From: Symsagittifera roscoffensis
Taxonomy: Eukaryota; Xenacoelomorpha; Acoela; Convolutidae
Direction: 5' to 3'
Length of the DNA: 64,000 nucleotides
Assembly: GCF_963678635.1 (NCBI RefSeq)
Contig: NC_087063.1
Coordinates: 54,205,074 to 54,269,073 of the forward strand
Positions 11,458 to 20,818 of the stretch are shown here, piece after piece (positions within the stretch are counted from its first letter, which is position 1; each line of letters starts with the position of its first letter). The notes below the pieces were generated by a model. It was not told the origin of the DNA, did no database searches, and saw only the letters and a list, made by a program, of their open reading frames with translations. Position numbers and translations under genes: made by a program.

Positions 11458-12583
11458 GTGGATCATGGCTTAGCGGGACGGACCGCATTACAAAATGTCC
11501 AGCAGGAGCTAGCCACGAAAGAAGTTGAGCAATGGGTAAGCTCGGAACTAGAAAGCACTGATCTACGGGAAAAAGTTGTCATTCTGAGGAAAACAACGAA
11601 AGAAGAGGGCAAGCAGGAACCCAGGAAACAGGGACTAAAGCTAATTGTTATATCGGGTAAAACCTATGGCATGACGAAAGAAGGAACAAAGATAATGTCC
11701 ATTATTTCGTCGCAGGACACCTGGTGGACAAGAATTTGAGTGAACCGGTACACCATCACGCTGGTATACCTGGACATTTATGCGGACTACCTGAGGAAGA
11801 AGGATCCCAAGTTGGACTCCAGGGCAGTGCGAGCGCTGCTCACGACAGGAGGTCCAAGACTAATGAGAGTAGATAGACATTACTCCGAAGTGCATGGCCC
11901 ATATCCGATTCCGATGAATGTGGATGGCAATAACATCTTTACGAAGGCTCACGTGACTGATGCACGTGACCAAGTAGGCCGGATATTTAATGGCCCAGAA
12001 GAGCTTAAGGTGCGGCGAATCGGACGTAAGGCCATGCTTGAACAAGTTGCAGTTCACATAGGTTGCCAAGCCGATCTGGCAACACATGTGCTGGATATGC
12101 AGGGCAGACAACTTTCGGTAAACGGACTGTCAGCACTTGGACTGATATGTGCTTCGACAGGTCGGATCTGATACCGACCAACCTCAGACTGGCAGCTGCC
12201 AATCGGGGAGCAATCCATGTGACAGGATGGACTCCGATCTTATCACTGCAGCTTGGAGGAATTTATCTTTGGATGAGCTTCCTGGTGGTGGAAAGTTTGG
12301 ACGAATCCGACCAATTCATCCTTGGAAAGGACTTGATGCCACGATCGACCTCAACGACGGGTTCATCAGGATCAAAGACCCTGAGAGGAAGTATGAAAAG
12401 AAAACTCTTAATAAGATCTTAATTAACCAGGCAGAGGTTAGATTGAAGCCAAACCAAGCCGTAGTAGCGACGTTTAGGATGAGGAACTTGAATGAACTCA
12501 GTAATAACAGACAGGTGCGTCTGGCACCAAATCCAATCAGTAAGAGCTCGGCTATTTTATGCAGAAGCTTCTCACTCACTTAG
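11458..12583 (+). pseudogene. A1 nucleocapsid-protease linker and protease, active site deleted
   Basis: The region matches residues 400-800 of the long gag-pol ORF of A2. The block before the protease (YITLVYLDIYADYLRKKDPKLDSRAVRALLTTGG) is readable. At about 12,125 the text runs from RQLSVNGL directly into a shifted CTTGGACTGA. The DTGA active-site segment present in A2 at 36,293 is deleted. The flap and the FILGKD part that follow are in other frames. The protease is certainly dead. Confidence 0.75.
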
Positions 12584-12595
12584 AGCGGACTGTGT

Positions 12596-13669
12596 GTGAG
12601 TGTGTTGTTGAACACAGAAGTAACCACAGTGACAATACAGAGAGGAAAGAATATTGGCCACACATTGCCTCTGAACACATACTTTCGGAGTGTGGAGAAC
12701 TTGAAAAAGTTTGATGAAACTAAATGTCCCTTGCACGCGAACCAGGATTGTATACTGAAGAGAATAAATGAATTGAAATCTTCCAGGAAATTGTTTTCAA
12801 TGAAGTCGGAGACAGATGATGGGTTGTCTAGTTGTTCAAATTTTTCCGAGAGACCAACAGAAACAGAGTTATCAGCAAATTAGCATGAACTGCCCGATGT
12901 AGAACATCTGAAGGGTAAAATATCGGATAAGGAACTAGGTTCACTCAGGGCGGTGCTAAATCGGAATGCAGACGTTTTTTCGAAGCATAAGGCCAACATA
13001 GGTTGCTGCAGTTTCGTAGAACACGAGATTGAGATAGAAGAGGGCCCGGTACCTCATAGGACAGGGGCGAGGAGAATGACCCCACACAAATCAGAAGCGA
13101 GCTGGAAAGAAATCGAGATGTTAATGGAGTACGACATGATCGAGCCGTGGAAGTCCCCGATGGCTTGTGGCGTGATCATGGCTAAGAAGAAAGGGGCAAC
13201 TCAGGTTTTGTTGTGATTTCCGTTACTTGAACACGGTGACGATAAAGGACGCATCTCCGATTCCCCGTATCGATGAGAGTCTCTCCAAGTTGGGGGATGC
13301 GAAGTTCTTCACGACGTTGGATTTGGGCTCTGCGTTCTGGCAAGTGCCCGTCAGAAAGCAAGATTGGGAGAAAACGGGTTTCGCGTGTAAGCTGGGGTTG
13401 ATCCAGTGGAAGAGGATGCCGTTCGGATTGTCCAACGCAACGGCTACATTCCAGCGACTGATGGCCCAGGCACTCACGAATGTAACCAAGAAAAACGGAA
13501 ACCTCATCATGTGTTATTTCGATGATGTCGTCATCGCAACACCAACCCTAGAGGATCATATAGAAAGGTTGGACGAGGTGTGTACGTGCATCAAACAGGC
13601 TGGCCTGAAGTGTAAACCCTCCAAGTGCGAAATCCTCTGAGACTCCACAAAGTATCTGGGCCGGCTTGT
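12596..13669 (+). pseudogene. pol: A1 reverse transcriptase N-terminal half, first copy
   Basis: Open stretches 12,953-13,216 (HEIEIEEGPVPH...EMLMEYDMIEP) and 13,227-13,640 (FFTTLDLGSAFWQVPVRKQ, RMPFGLSNATATFQRLM, MCYFDDVVIATP) are the fingers and palm of a Ty3/Gypsy RT. The catalytic box reads YFDD instead of YVDD. A one-base shift near 13,205 separates the two pieces. The unit ends at 13,669 where the duplicated copy begins to follow. Confidence 0.8.
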
Positions 13670-14639
13670 TTGATGTGGGCCGGCTTGAGTGCGTCAAAAG
13701 TTTGATGAAACTAAAAATCGTGAGCCAGGAATGATGTATACTGAAGAGAATAAATGAATTGAAATCTTCTAGGAAATTGTTTTCAATGAAGTCGGAGACA
13801 GATGATGGGTTGTATAGTTGTTCAATTTTTTCCGAGAGACCAACAGAAACAGAGTTATCAGCAAATAAGCAGGACCTGCCCGATGTAGAACATCTGAAGG
13901 GTAAAATATCGGATAAGGAACTAGGTTCACTCAGGGCGGTGCTAAATCGGAATGCAGACGTTTTTTCGAAGCATCAGGCCAACATAGGTTGCTGCAATTT
14001 TGTAGAGCACGAGATTGAGATAGAAGAGGGCCCGGTACCTCATAGGGAAGGGGCGAGGAAAATGAACCCACACAAATCAGAAGCGTGCAGAAAAGAAATC
14101 GAGATGTTAATGAAGTACGACATGATCGAGCCGTGGAAGACCCCGTGGGCTTGTGGCGTGATCATGGCGAAGAAAAAAAGGGGTAACTCATGTTTTGTTG
14201 TGATTTCCGTTACTTGAACGCGGTGACGATAAAGGACGCATCCCCGATTCCCCGTATCGATGAGAGTCTCTCCAAAATGGGGGACGCGAAGTTCTTCACG
14301 ACGTTGGATTTGGGCTGTTCGTTCTGGCAAGTGCCCGTCAGAAAGCAAGATTGGGAGAAAGCTGGGATTGTACCAGTGGAAGAGGATGCCGTTCGTATTG
14401 TCCAACGCAACGGCCACATTCCAGCGACTGATGGCCCAGGCACTCACGAATGTAACCAAGAAAAACGGGAATTTCATCATGTGTAATGTCGATGATGTCG
14501 TCATTGCAACACCAACCCTAGAGGATCATATAGAAAGGTTGGATGAGGTAATTACGTGCATCCAACAGGCTGGCCTGAAGTGTAAACCCTCCAACTTCAA
14601 AATCCTCTGAGACTCCACAAATTATCTGGGCCGGCTTGT
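12705..14639 (+). repeat. Tandem duplication of the RT N-terminal half in A1
   Basis: 12,705-13,669 and 13,695-14,639 are near-identical direct copies covering the end of the protease-RT linker and the RT fingers and palm, joined by about 25 bases of unrelated-looking sequence. A2 has a single copy. Confidence 0.85.
13695..14639 (+). pseudogene. pol: A1 reverse transcriptase N-terminal half, second copy
   Basis: It repeats the previous RT piece with further changes. The catalytic box reads NVDD (near 14,485). Stretches 13,759-14,217, 14,190-14,486 and 14,260-14,610 overlap in different frames. This copy is the one continuous with the downstream RT thumb and RNase H. Confidence 0.8.
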
Positions 14640-15170
14640 GGATAAGCATGGAGTCAGACCGGATCCCGAAGCGATCGAAGCGGTCTTGACCTGGAAGGCA
14701 CCAAAGACAGATACACAACTAATGAGTTTTTTGGGGTTTGCTAACTTTTACTGAGAGTTCATCAAAAGATACGCCGATAAGATATATCCCATGCAACAGT
14801 TGATGAGAAACAGAGGCAAAAAATTCACTTGGATTGACGAGGCACAAGTTTCATTTGAACACATTAAACGCGAACTTTAGGAGGTACCGGTCCTCGGCAT
14901 GCCAACATAGAAGGGGATATTTGTGTTAAACACGGATGCATCAGTGGTTGCTATATCGGGCATACTTCACCAGGAGCAGGAGTGGAACGGAAGAACGGTT
15001 CTCCACCGATAGCCTATGGAAGTAAGCTCCTGAGCGATACTGAAATGAAGTGCGCCAAAAGCGGAGATGTTCGCGGTAATCACTTTCGTGGAAAAATACA
15101 GAGCCTACTTGTGGAGTGCTCCCTTCAAGTTGCGTGTGGATAAACGTGCTCTTGCCTGTCTGAAAACCTA
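14640..15170 (+). pseudogene. pol: A1 RT thumb and RNase H
   Basis: The translation matches A2 at 34,155-34,700: VRPDPEAIEAVLTWKAPKTDTQLMSFLG, then LNTDASVVAISGILHQEQEWNGR and AEMFAVITFVEKYRAYLWSAPFKLRVDKRALA. In the RNase H, the DTDAS and AEMF acidic residues are kept, while VDNRAL has become VDKRAL. Stops at about 14,752, 14,878 and 14,908 and a frameshift near 15,003 break it. Confidence 0.7.
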
Positions 15171-16280
15171 TTCGATGGACCAAAGTTATATTGGTCGCTG
15201 GATCGTGCGCCTGGACGGATATCACATGATCATAGAGCACTGTACCCGTGGTAAGCACCAGAACGCTGATAGCATCAGTAAAAATACAGAATTCTATGAG
15301 CAATTAGAAGAGAAGCAGGCCAATCAAGCAGAAATCAAAGACGGATTTTCGTTCCTGGATAAGGAGACCTACGATAAACTAACACTCACTAGGTGGCTGG
15401 ACAAGTCAGGGCAACCCATACCAGGATACCCTGAGCTTCCGGTGGAGACGGCCGCTGAAATAAAGGTGTTGGCCAGGGGTGATCCTGTCCCGCTGGATCT
15501 GCTAGTCCGATCCAATCTGGTACAGCAAGAGCTTACCAGGCTGGGCATAAACAGCATAGCGCTGCTAAATAGGACAGTGAACGTGGCGCCGGATGTCATG
15601 GGGAAGATCCGTGACTTGCTAGATAGAGAAGTGGATAGACATGATCGTGAGTGGATGGAGACCATGCAGCGGTTGACCGTCACAGAGAGAACAGAGAAAA
15701 GGCTAGTGATAATTCGCAGTCGAGATGTTGAACGGGATTGCCAGTCGATAGTGAACCAGCTGGTGAACTCAATGCCGAAAAATGTCTTGTTGAGGACTTC
15801 GCTCACAGAACATCGGACAACGACCCATGTCCCAGCCACTGAAGAAGTCAGGGTCAAGTCAAAATTCAGCTTTACGAGAAAAGCACATTTCACCGATGCA
15901 AGGGAAAACTATGAGCCGAGCTCGGATTGTTCATCCGGGGACGAGACAATGTCTGGGGAGTGAGGCACTTTCGAGCACGGACAGGACGACTTGTCCGGGC
16001 AGACAATGTTAGGACAACCGAGGGACAGAATGTTGTCCGAGGAGCCGGATTCAAAGCGACCCAGGGACAGAATTTTGTCCCGGGAGTCGAGAAATATCAC
16101 AGACATATTGGAACCTAATGATGCGGAATCCATCGGCTCGATTGATGACTCGAGGCCTCAGTCTTGGGAGAGTACATCGGAGATTGCGATTCATTCCTTG
16201 TTGGTGGAATGGAAACAGCGCGGGTTGGACCGGGAAATGCAACAGGACCCTGACAGAGACAGGTACACCTCCGAATAGGA
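15067..16280 (+). pseudogene. A1 RNase H-integrase linker
   Basis: The 298-residue open stretch (15,067-15,963) continues from RNase H into a long linker with MDQSYIGRWIVRLDGYHM, then FSFLDKETYDKLTLTRWLDKSGQPIP and a helical, charged region. The part 15,964-16,280 matches A2's DETMSGE / SGESRNI repeats and the HSLLVEWKQRGLDREMQQDPDRDRYTS block in a shifted frame. The linker is several hundred residues long, much longer than in ordinary Ty3/Gypsy pol. No known domain is seen in it. Confidence 0.7.
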
Positions 16281-16297
16281 GGGCACTGTAGTGGATA

Positions 16298-17577
16298 ATG
16301 CCGCAGATGAGCTTGAACTGTAGCAGTGTCGAAACGCCAACCAGATTACTTCCACATGGTACGGTCGTCCGTACCAACCTGGAACCATCTGTGCAGGAAG
16401 CAGCACCCTTGAAGAAGATATGGTGTGTCAAAATAATGGTTGATGCCCATGCCCCGGAGATACTAAGCGGACAATTAAACGTGGTAAAGACGTATCTGAA
16501 AGCCAGATACCGGCTGTCGGATCTCTTAAGGGCTCAACCAAATGATAGAATGACGAGCAATCTGAAGAGATGGATCGAGAACGGAGGACCTGACAAAAGA
16601 GATCTGGAGGAGGACAGCTATAAGATCTTGAAGCAATTTAACCTAAGAAGGAAGGATTTGTTGTCTTTGAACAAAGACGGAATCGTAGCCTGTAAACGCA
16701 AGGAAGAGCACAAAGTCCTTTACAAGTATAATTCAATAGTGTTGCCACAGTTATACCAGACTGAACTGCTTTTTTGTTCACATGATCAAATCGGCCATCA
16801 AGGCGTGGACAAAGTGTACAACAGGATACAAAAACGATTCGAATGGCCTGGTCTAAATAAGGGCTGTGAAAAGTGGATCTCTGCATGTTTGTCATGTCAA
16901 CAAACAAAGGGCCCAGGAAACTGCGGTTTCCTCTTCAGTCAATAGAGTCGTCAGGATTCAATGAAGTGGTGCAAATTGATCATTAGAAGATATACATGAC
17001 AGCTACGGGCTACAATCAAGTGCTGGTAATGATTGATATTTTCACGAAATATGCAGAGGCAGCTTCCTGCATGACAGCATCAGCGGAAGAAACGTGCAAT
17101 ATTTTGATAAATGTGTGGATAGCGAGACACGGTTGCCCCATCACACTCCAATCAGACAATGGCAAGGCATTCGTGGGTGATCTCACGAAGGATTTGATGA
17201 AGAGGTCGCAAGTGGCATAGACCCACTCGACCACTTATCACCCACGATCGAATGGCTTAGTTGATAAACACTTGCCGCAAGTGATGGGCGCTTATAACAT
17301 CACAGAACATTCCGCCACGGAAATAATCCCGCATATGATGCTAACTGGTCACGAAAAAGCTCTTCCGTTAACGTTTTTCTACCCTGAATACGAAGGAAAG
17401 AAAAAAACACTGCAAAGGTACGTGCGTGATGTTATTAGAAGACAGCAGGACCTCACTGACTTATGCAGGAGGAACACGCAACAGGCGCAAATGAGACAAA
17501 AAGGACATCTGATAAAAGGACTGCGAATCCAAAAGCCTACTCGGTTGGTGATTATGTCTGGGTGTTCTAGGAAGTAG
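16298..17577 (+). pseudogene. A1 integrase (zinc-binding domain and core), catalytic Glu region deleted
   Basis: The HHCC zinc-binding domain is readable (SHDQIGHQGVDKVYNRIQKRFEWPGL...CLSCQQ). The core has the first Asp (VQIDH, followed directly by a stop) and the second (LQSDNGKAFVGD). After NGLVDKH the sequence jumps to LPQVMGAYN, so the segment with the catalytic Glu (NGLVERQNR in A2) is gone. The part 17,272-17,577 is the continuing core and the following helix. Confidence 0.8.
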
Positions 17578-18480
17578 TTCCACCAAAAGGGACCAAAAAA
17601 TTACTTAAAAAATGGCGTGGTCCATTCCAAATAACTGAAGTACACCAAAGAGGTCGTTTTAATTGATTGAGAACCGGACGAGCAGCTCATTACAAAAACA
17701 TCAAACCGCAAAAAGCCTCATCAGAGGACTGGTGTATCCCAGCTGACATGCAAGAGGGAGACTATTTAATAGTGGATCCTGCGTGACAAAAACGACGGGA
17801 ATGAGGTCGTAGATGAGTGTGATCTGCCACTAGATCTGGAATTGACCGAGAGAGTGGAAGTTGAAGACGAAACTCTTTCATATGCAGAAGAAGACTGGGA
17901 CTGTCCAGAGCAAACAGAAATTGATAAAGGGGTACAGCTTGATCTTTCTTTCACCATAGAGACACGGCAGGGCAAGAAAGGAAGAAACAAGAAGAAGTAC
18001 AACCCATATGGCGAGGATTTCATCATGAACAGGATAGTTTTAAGCGATATGATGAACTCGCTGGTGGAACTGGATGAAGTAGCGGTGCCACAAGAGATTG
18101 ACTTTGTCAATGACATGGATCAGGATTGGATCGACGATCGCTCCGAATCAGAAGTAGAGTTCGAACCAGAGGTGGAGCAGGATCATGAGCAAGAATTAAC
18201 AAACTTGCGAGTGCTCGAATGGCTCCATGACCTGCCGGCAGATCGTAAAGGGATAATCATTACGATTCAGGATGTCGATGAAGACGGGATCAAATAGGTC
18301 AGCCATGACAATACAAAGTCCACTGGGTCGCTCCAGATGGTGCTCTGCGCGTTCCGGAATCCAACCTCGATCTGTTCGATTTTGGGCGATCGACGGGGAC
18401 GTCGATGGATATTTTTGTCCGGACAGTGAGGGTAGGACTCACCCACATCAAAAATCTGATCATTAAAAAAATTGAATAGG
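17578..18480 (+). pseudogene. A1 integrase C-terminus (GPF/Y-like module) and acidic linker
   Basis: The region PPKGTKKLLKKWRGPFQITEV, in a frame with stops, matches the GPF/Y-type module that ends many Ty3/Gypsy integrases. It is followed by an acidic linker (17,842-18,297; EDWDCPEQTEIDKG, DMDQDWIDDRSESEVEFEPE) and a stretch up to 18,480 with several breaks. Confidence 0.7.
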
Positions 18481-18529
18481 CAAGGGAAACCGGAGAACTG
18501 GAAACGGAGGGCGAGAACGCTACAAAACC

Positions 18530-19015
18530 ACCTTTTGGACGAAGTTTTGAATCTTATTTTGACCTACCAAACCACTTTTCAAACAATGTTGTTATAACGG
18601 ACAGCGATTTGATACTCACAGAACATACATGCGCTATAGCGATAACCGCGGATGTAAGTTTCAAAACAGCACTAGAGTATAAGAATATCGAGTTTTCATG
18701 GAAACAGAGGCCCGTTGTGGGAGGGATGATAGCTCTGCCCCCTGTTGCATCACTGATACCAGGAAATATTTGTGTTTCCTGGTTACTAAGGCCACTGATG
18801 AGCAACACGTGAATCCAGAGAGCTTAGTATTGGCCTTGACTCGACTTAAGGATTTTCTGATTGAGAGAGGAGTGACCTCTCTCTCGTTACCAGTCTATGA
18901 TCCCAATAGGGGAAAACTACATCCGAGAGAATTATATGCCCTTGTACATGTGATATTTTTAGAAAGTGACATAGAGGTTTACTTACATAAAAAGTACCAT
19001 CTGAGCATATGCTAG
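18530..19015 (+). pseudogene. A1 macro-domain-like C-terminus of pol
   Basis: Blocks TCAIAITADVSFKTAL, GGMIALPPVASLIPG and LALTRLKDFLIERGVTSLSLPVYDP...RELYALVHVIFLESDIEVYLHKKYHLSIC match A2's pol C-terminus (30,119-30,560), which resembles the TARG1/OARD1 macro fold. A frameshift at about 18,770 separates the two halves. The pol stop codon is at 19,013. Confidence 0.65.
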
Positions 19016-19245
19016 GAGTTGCATTCGGCGACAAGTGGTTTTTATTAAGTTCATTTTATAGGCATTAGGATTAATCTTTAGGCTAGCTACTAGGCATTAA
19101 GTTTTTATGTAATAGTGTGAATATGTGATGCTTATATGTTATGTTTTCGTTAGGTTATGTTTTGTGTGATGTCTGTATCATAGAGACCTGGAACACTCCA
19201 GTTACTAAAGGTGACAGCGCTCAATTGGGTTATCTTGACAAGATC
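19016..19245 (+). other. A1 spacer between pol and ORF3 (left part)
   Basis: This is non-coding. It matches 30,118 down to about 29,915 of A2 (…GTGGTTTTTATTA…, then …GACCTGG…CACTCCAG…). It ends in agatc at the A2 insertion and continues at 43,614. Confidence 0.8.
19243..19245 (+). repeat. Left copy of a 3-base target-site duplication (ATC)
   Basis: ATC lies directly before the A2 3' LTR, and ATC follows directly after the A2 5' LTR (43,614-43,616). Keeping one ATC makes the spacer collinear with the uninterrupted copy in A2. Three bases is short for Ty3/Gypsy, where 4-6 is usual. Confidence 0.55.
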
Positions 19246-20070
19246 TGTAACATTCGCCCAAACATCACACAGCGACGGAGCGTAGAAAAAGTACCTATTA
19301 ACGACTGGCAGGCGTCAGTTACCTTAATTCTACTCGTTTTTCACCGTCTCGACCTTGCCAGTTGATTTTCTGGTCTGTCTAGGGCAAAGTAAAAAGTTAC
19401 CATTTTTAGGCCATCAGTCAAACGAACACAACCACATAGCTGAGTCTCGGATCCTCAGACTACGTGATTGTCATTAAAAACACGGCTCGAACAACCTATT
19501 TTTATATGTTTTTGTGACAGTTTTATATTAAATCCATTGGAGATGGATTTACCCTTTCCTTTTTCTAGCTACTCATGCTCTGAAATATTACGGTGTTAAT
19601 TAAGATCTATGACATTATAGCAGCTATACAGTCAGTCTATACAGTCCCTTCACATAGACAGTCTCTGGGGGACCAAGCCTCCTCTCCCGTAATATTCTTG
19701 AGATAACACTCTTATCTCTAATATTTCGTGTCCCGGGAGGGTTCCCCCACTGAAGCCTCCTTCTCCACAATTTTCCGTCGCTAAGGTTCTTATCGTGTGT
19801 TATTGCCACGATAAGAGTCTTCGTATTTTTCTTCTCTGATACGACTGTTCTTCACGATATTTTTCGTTGTTCTCCTTTTCGTCTTTTTATTCAAAATGGC
19901 CGTCTTTTCTCTATTTCTCAGAAATGTTCTTCTTCCAATCGAAATTTTAAAAATAAAATTTCTAGAACATTCTGACCCTCCGTCGCAACACTTTTTTGTT
20001 CATAAGGCCTCTAGTCACTCTTTTTTATGTCGCCGGAAGGTTGTGCTGTGTCATCTGGCAGAATGGCACA
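19246..20070 (-). repeat. 3' LTR of A2 (825 bp)
   Basis: It aligns over its whole length with 42,736-43,613. By eye there are five substitutions and indels of 28, 1, 2, 8 and 16 bases, which account exactly for the 53-base length difference. The 28- and 16-base gaps lie between short direct repeats (CGA and TTCC) and are deletions, because A1's LTR keeps those bases. Confidence 0.93.
19788..19816 (-). other. Perfect 10-bp hairpin in the A2 3' LTR
   Basis: TCTTATCGTG and CACGATAAGA form a perfect 10-base inverted repeat with a 9-base loop. The same hairpin is at 43,331-43,359 in the 5' LTR. In A1 the corresponding stretch (about 4,441-4,465) has lost the perfect pairing. It could shape RNA in the LTR; no role is proven. 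Confidence 0.6.
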
Positions 20071-20090
20071 TACTCCCCGGACAAGTCTCC
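20071..20090 (-). promoter_or_regulatory. Candidate polypurine tract of A2
   Basis: In element orientation CCGGGGAGTA lies directly before the TGTGCC start of the 3' LTR. It is short and only partly purine, so the assignment depends mainly on position. A similar CGGGAAGTA followed by TGTGCC occurs at 4,044-4,058. Confidence 0.4.
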
Positions 20091-20818
20091 ATCAATGTCC
20101 CTATTGATCGCATAACACCGGGTTATCGTCAAGTAGTTATCCAGTTTTCTGTAATCAATCTTACAAATCGCATAAGAAAATGAAATTTATCTACCCCACC
20201 TCAACTCACTACGTGTTCACAAATGGCATCGTACTACATCTCACTGCCTTTCAACATTTTCACAAAATTTGCACCATGAGGAGTGTCCTAGATAAAATTT
20301 CTTTTCTGACTACTTACATCGTCTTGCCATAAAACTTCTTTTCGCTCCTTGTGGTTAAAAAGTGGGACGTGGCACGGCCACGCACCCGTTAAAATTAACT
20401 TAACTTCACTCACCAAGTATAATCAGTCATCTATGCGGTCCTTTCAATATTAAAACTAAGAAACTCTGTGGCTAGGAAAAATCTTGAGTTACCCACCCTT
20501 CTCGAGCGAGTTTACTCAAACTTACCATGTCGCCACACAGTGAATTTGTGTCTTACACAGGTTAAAAACTTCAGTCGTGAATAAATAGGTAAATATACTC
20601 ACCTATGTTCCTTATATACATACATAGATAGTAGTAACTAAAATCAATAATTTCAACAATTTTAACAATTGCAACATTTTCAAAGTTTGGTCTGACCAAA
20701 CTAGATCAAAACAAAAAGTTTCACAAGTTCAATAATCAAAACTTGGTTGATTGGTTTAAGTTTTAGCACAAAAATACAATCAAGTTTTCTCTCCTTCTCT
20801 TCTCTTCTTTGGTCATCT
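20091..20818 (-). other. 3' non-coding region of A2
   Basis: About 730 AT-rich bases between the ORF3 stop and the LTR. I see no coding similarity and no clear repeat apart from runs such as tttcaacaattttaacaattgc near 20,650. Confidence 0.7.

Larger units (their letters stand above)
4183..19245 (+). mobile_element. A1, 5' part: outer, decayed giant Ty3/Gypsy-type element, split by A2
   Basis: It contains an LTR (4,183-5,044), primer-binding site, long leader, gag and pol in the same order as A2 but on the plus strand. It stops at 19,245 in the short pol-ORF3 spacer. The rest of the same element starts at 43,614 on the other side of A2: the spacer sequence continues there, followed by ORF3. 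Together the two parts are at least 25.4 kb. Many stops, small deletions and tandem duplications make it non-functional. Its 3' LTR is not present before the assembly gap. Confidence 0.9.
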
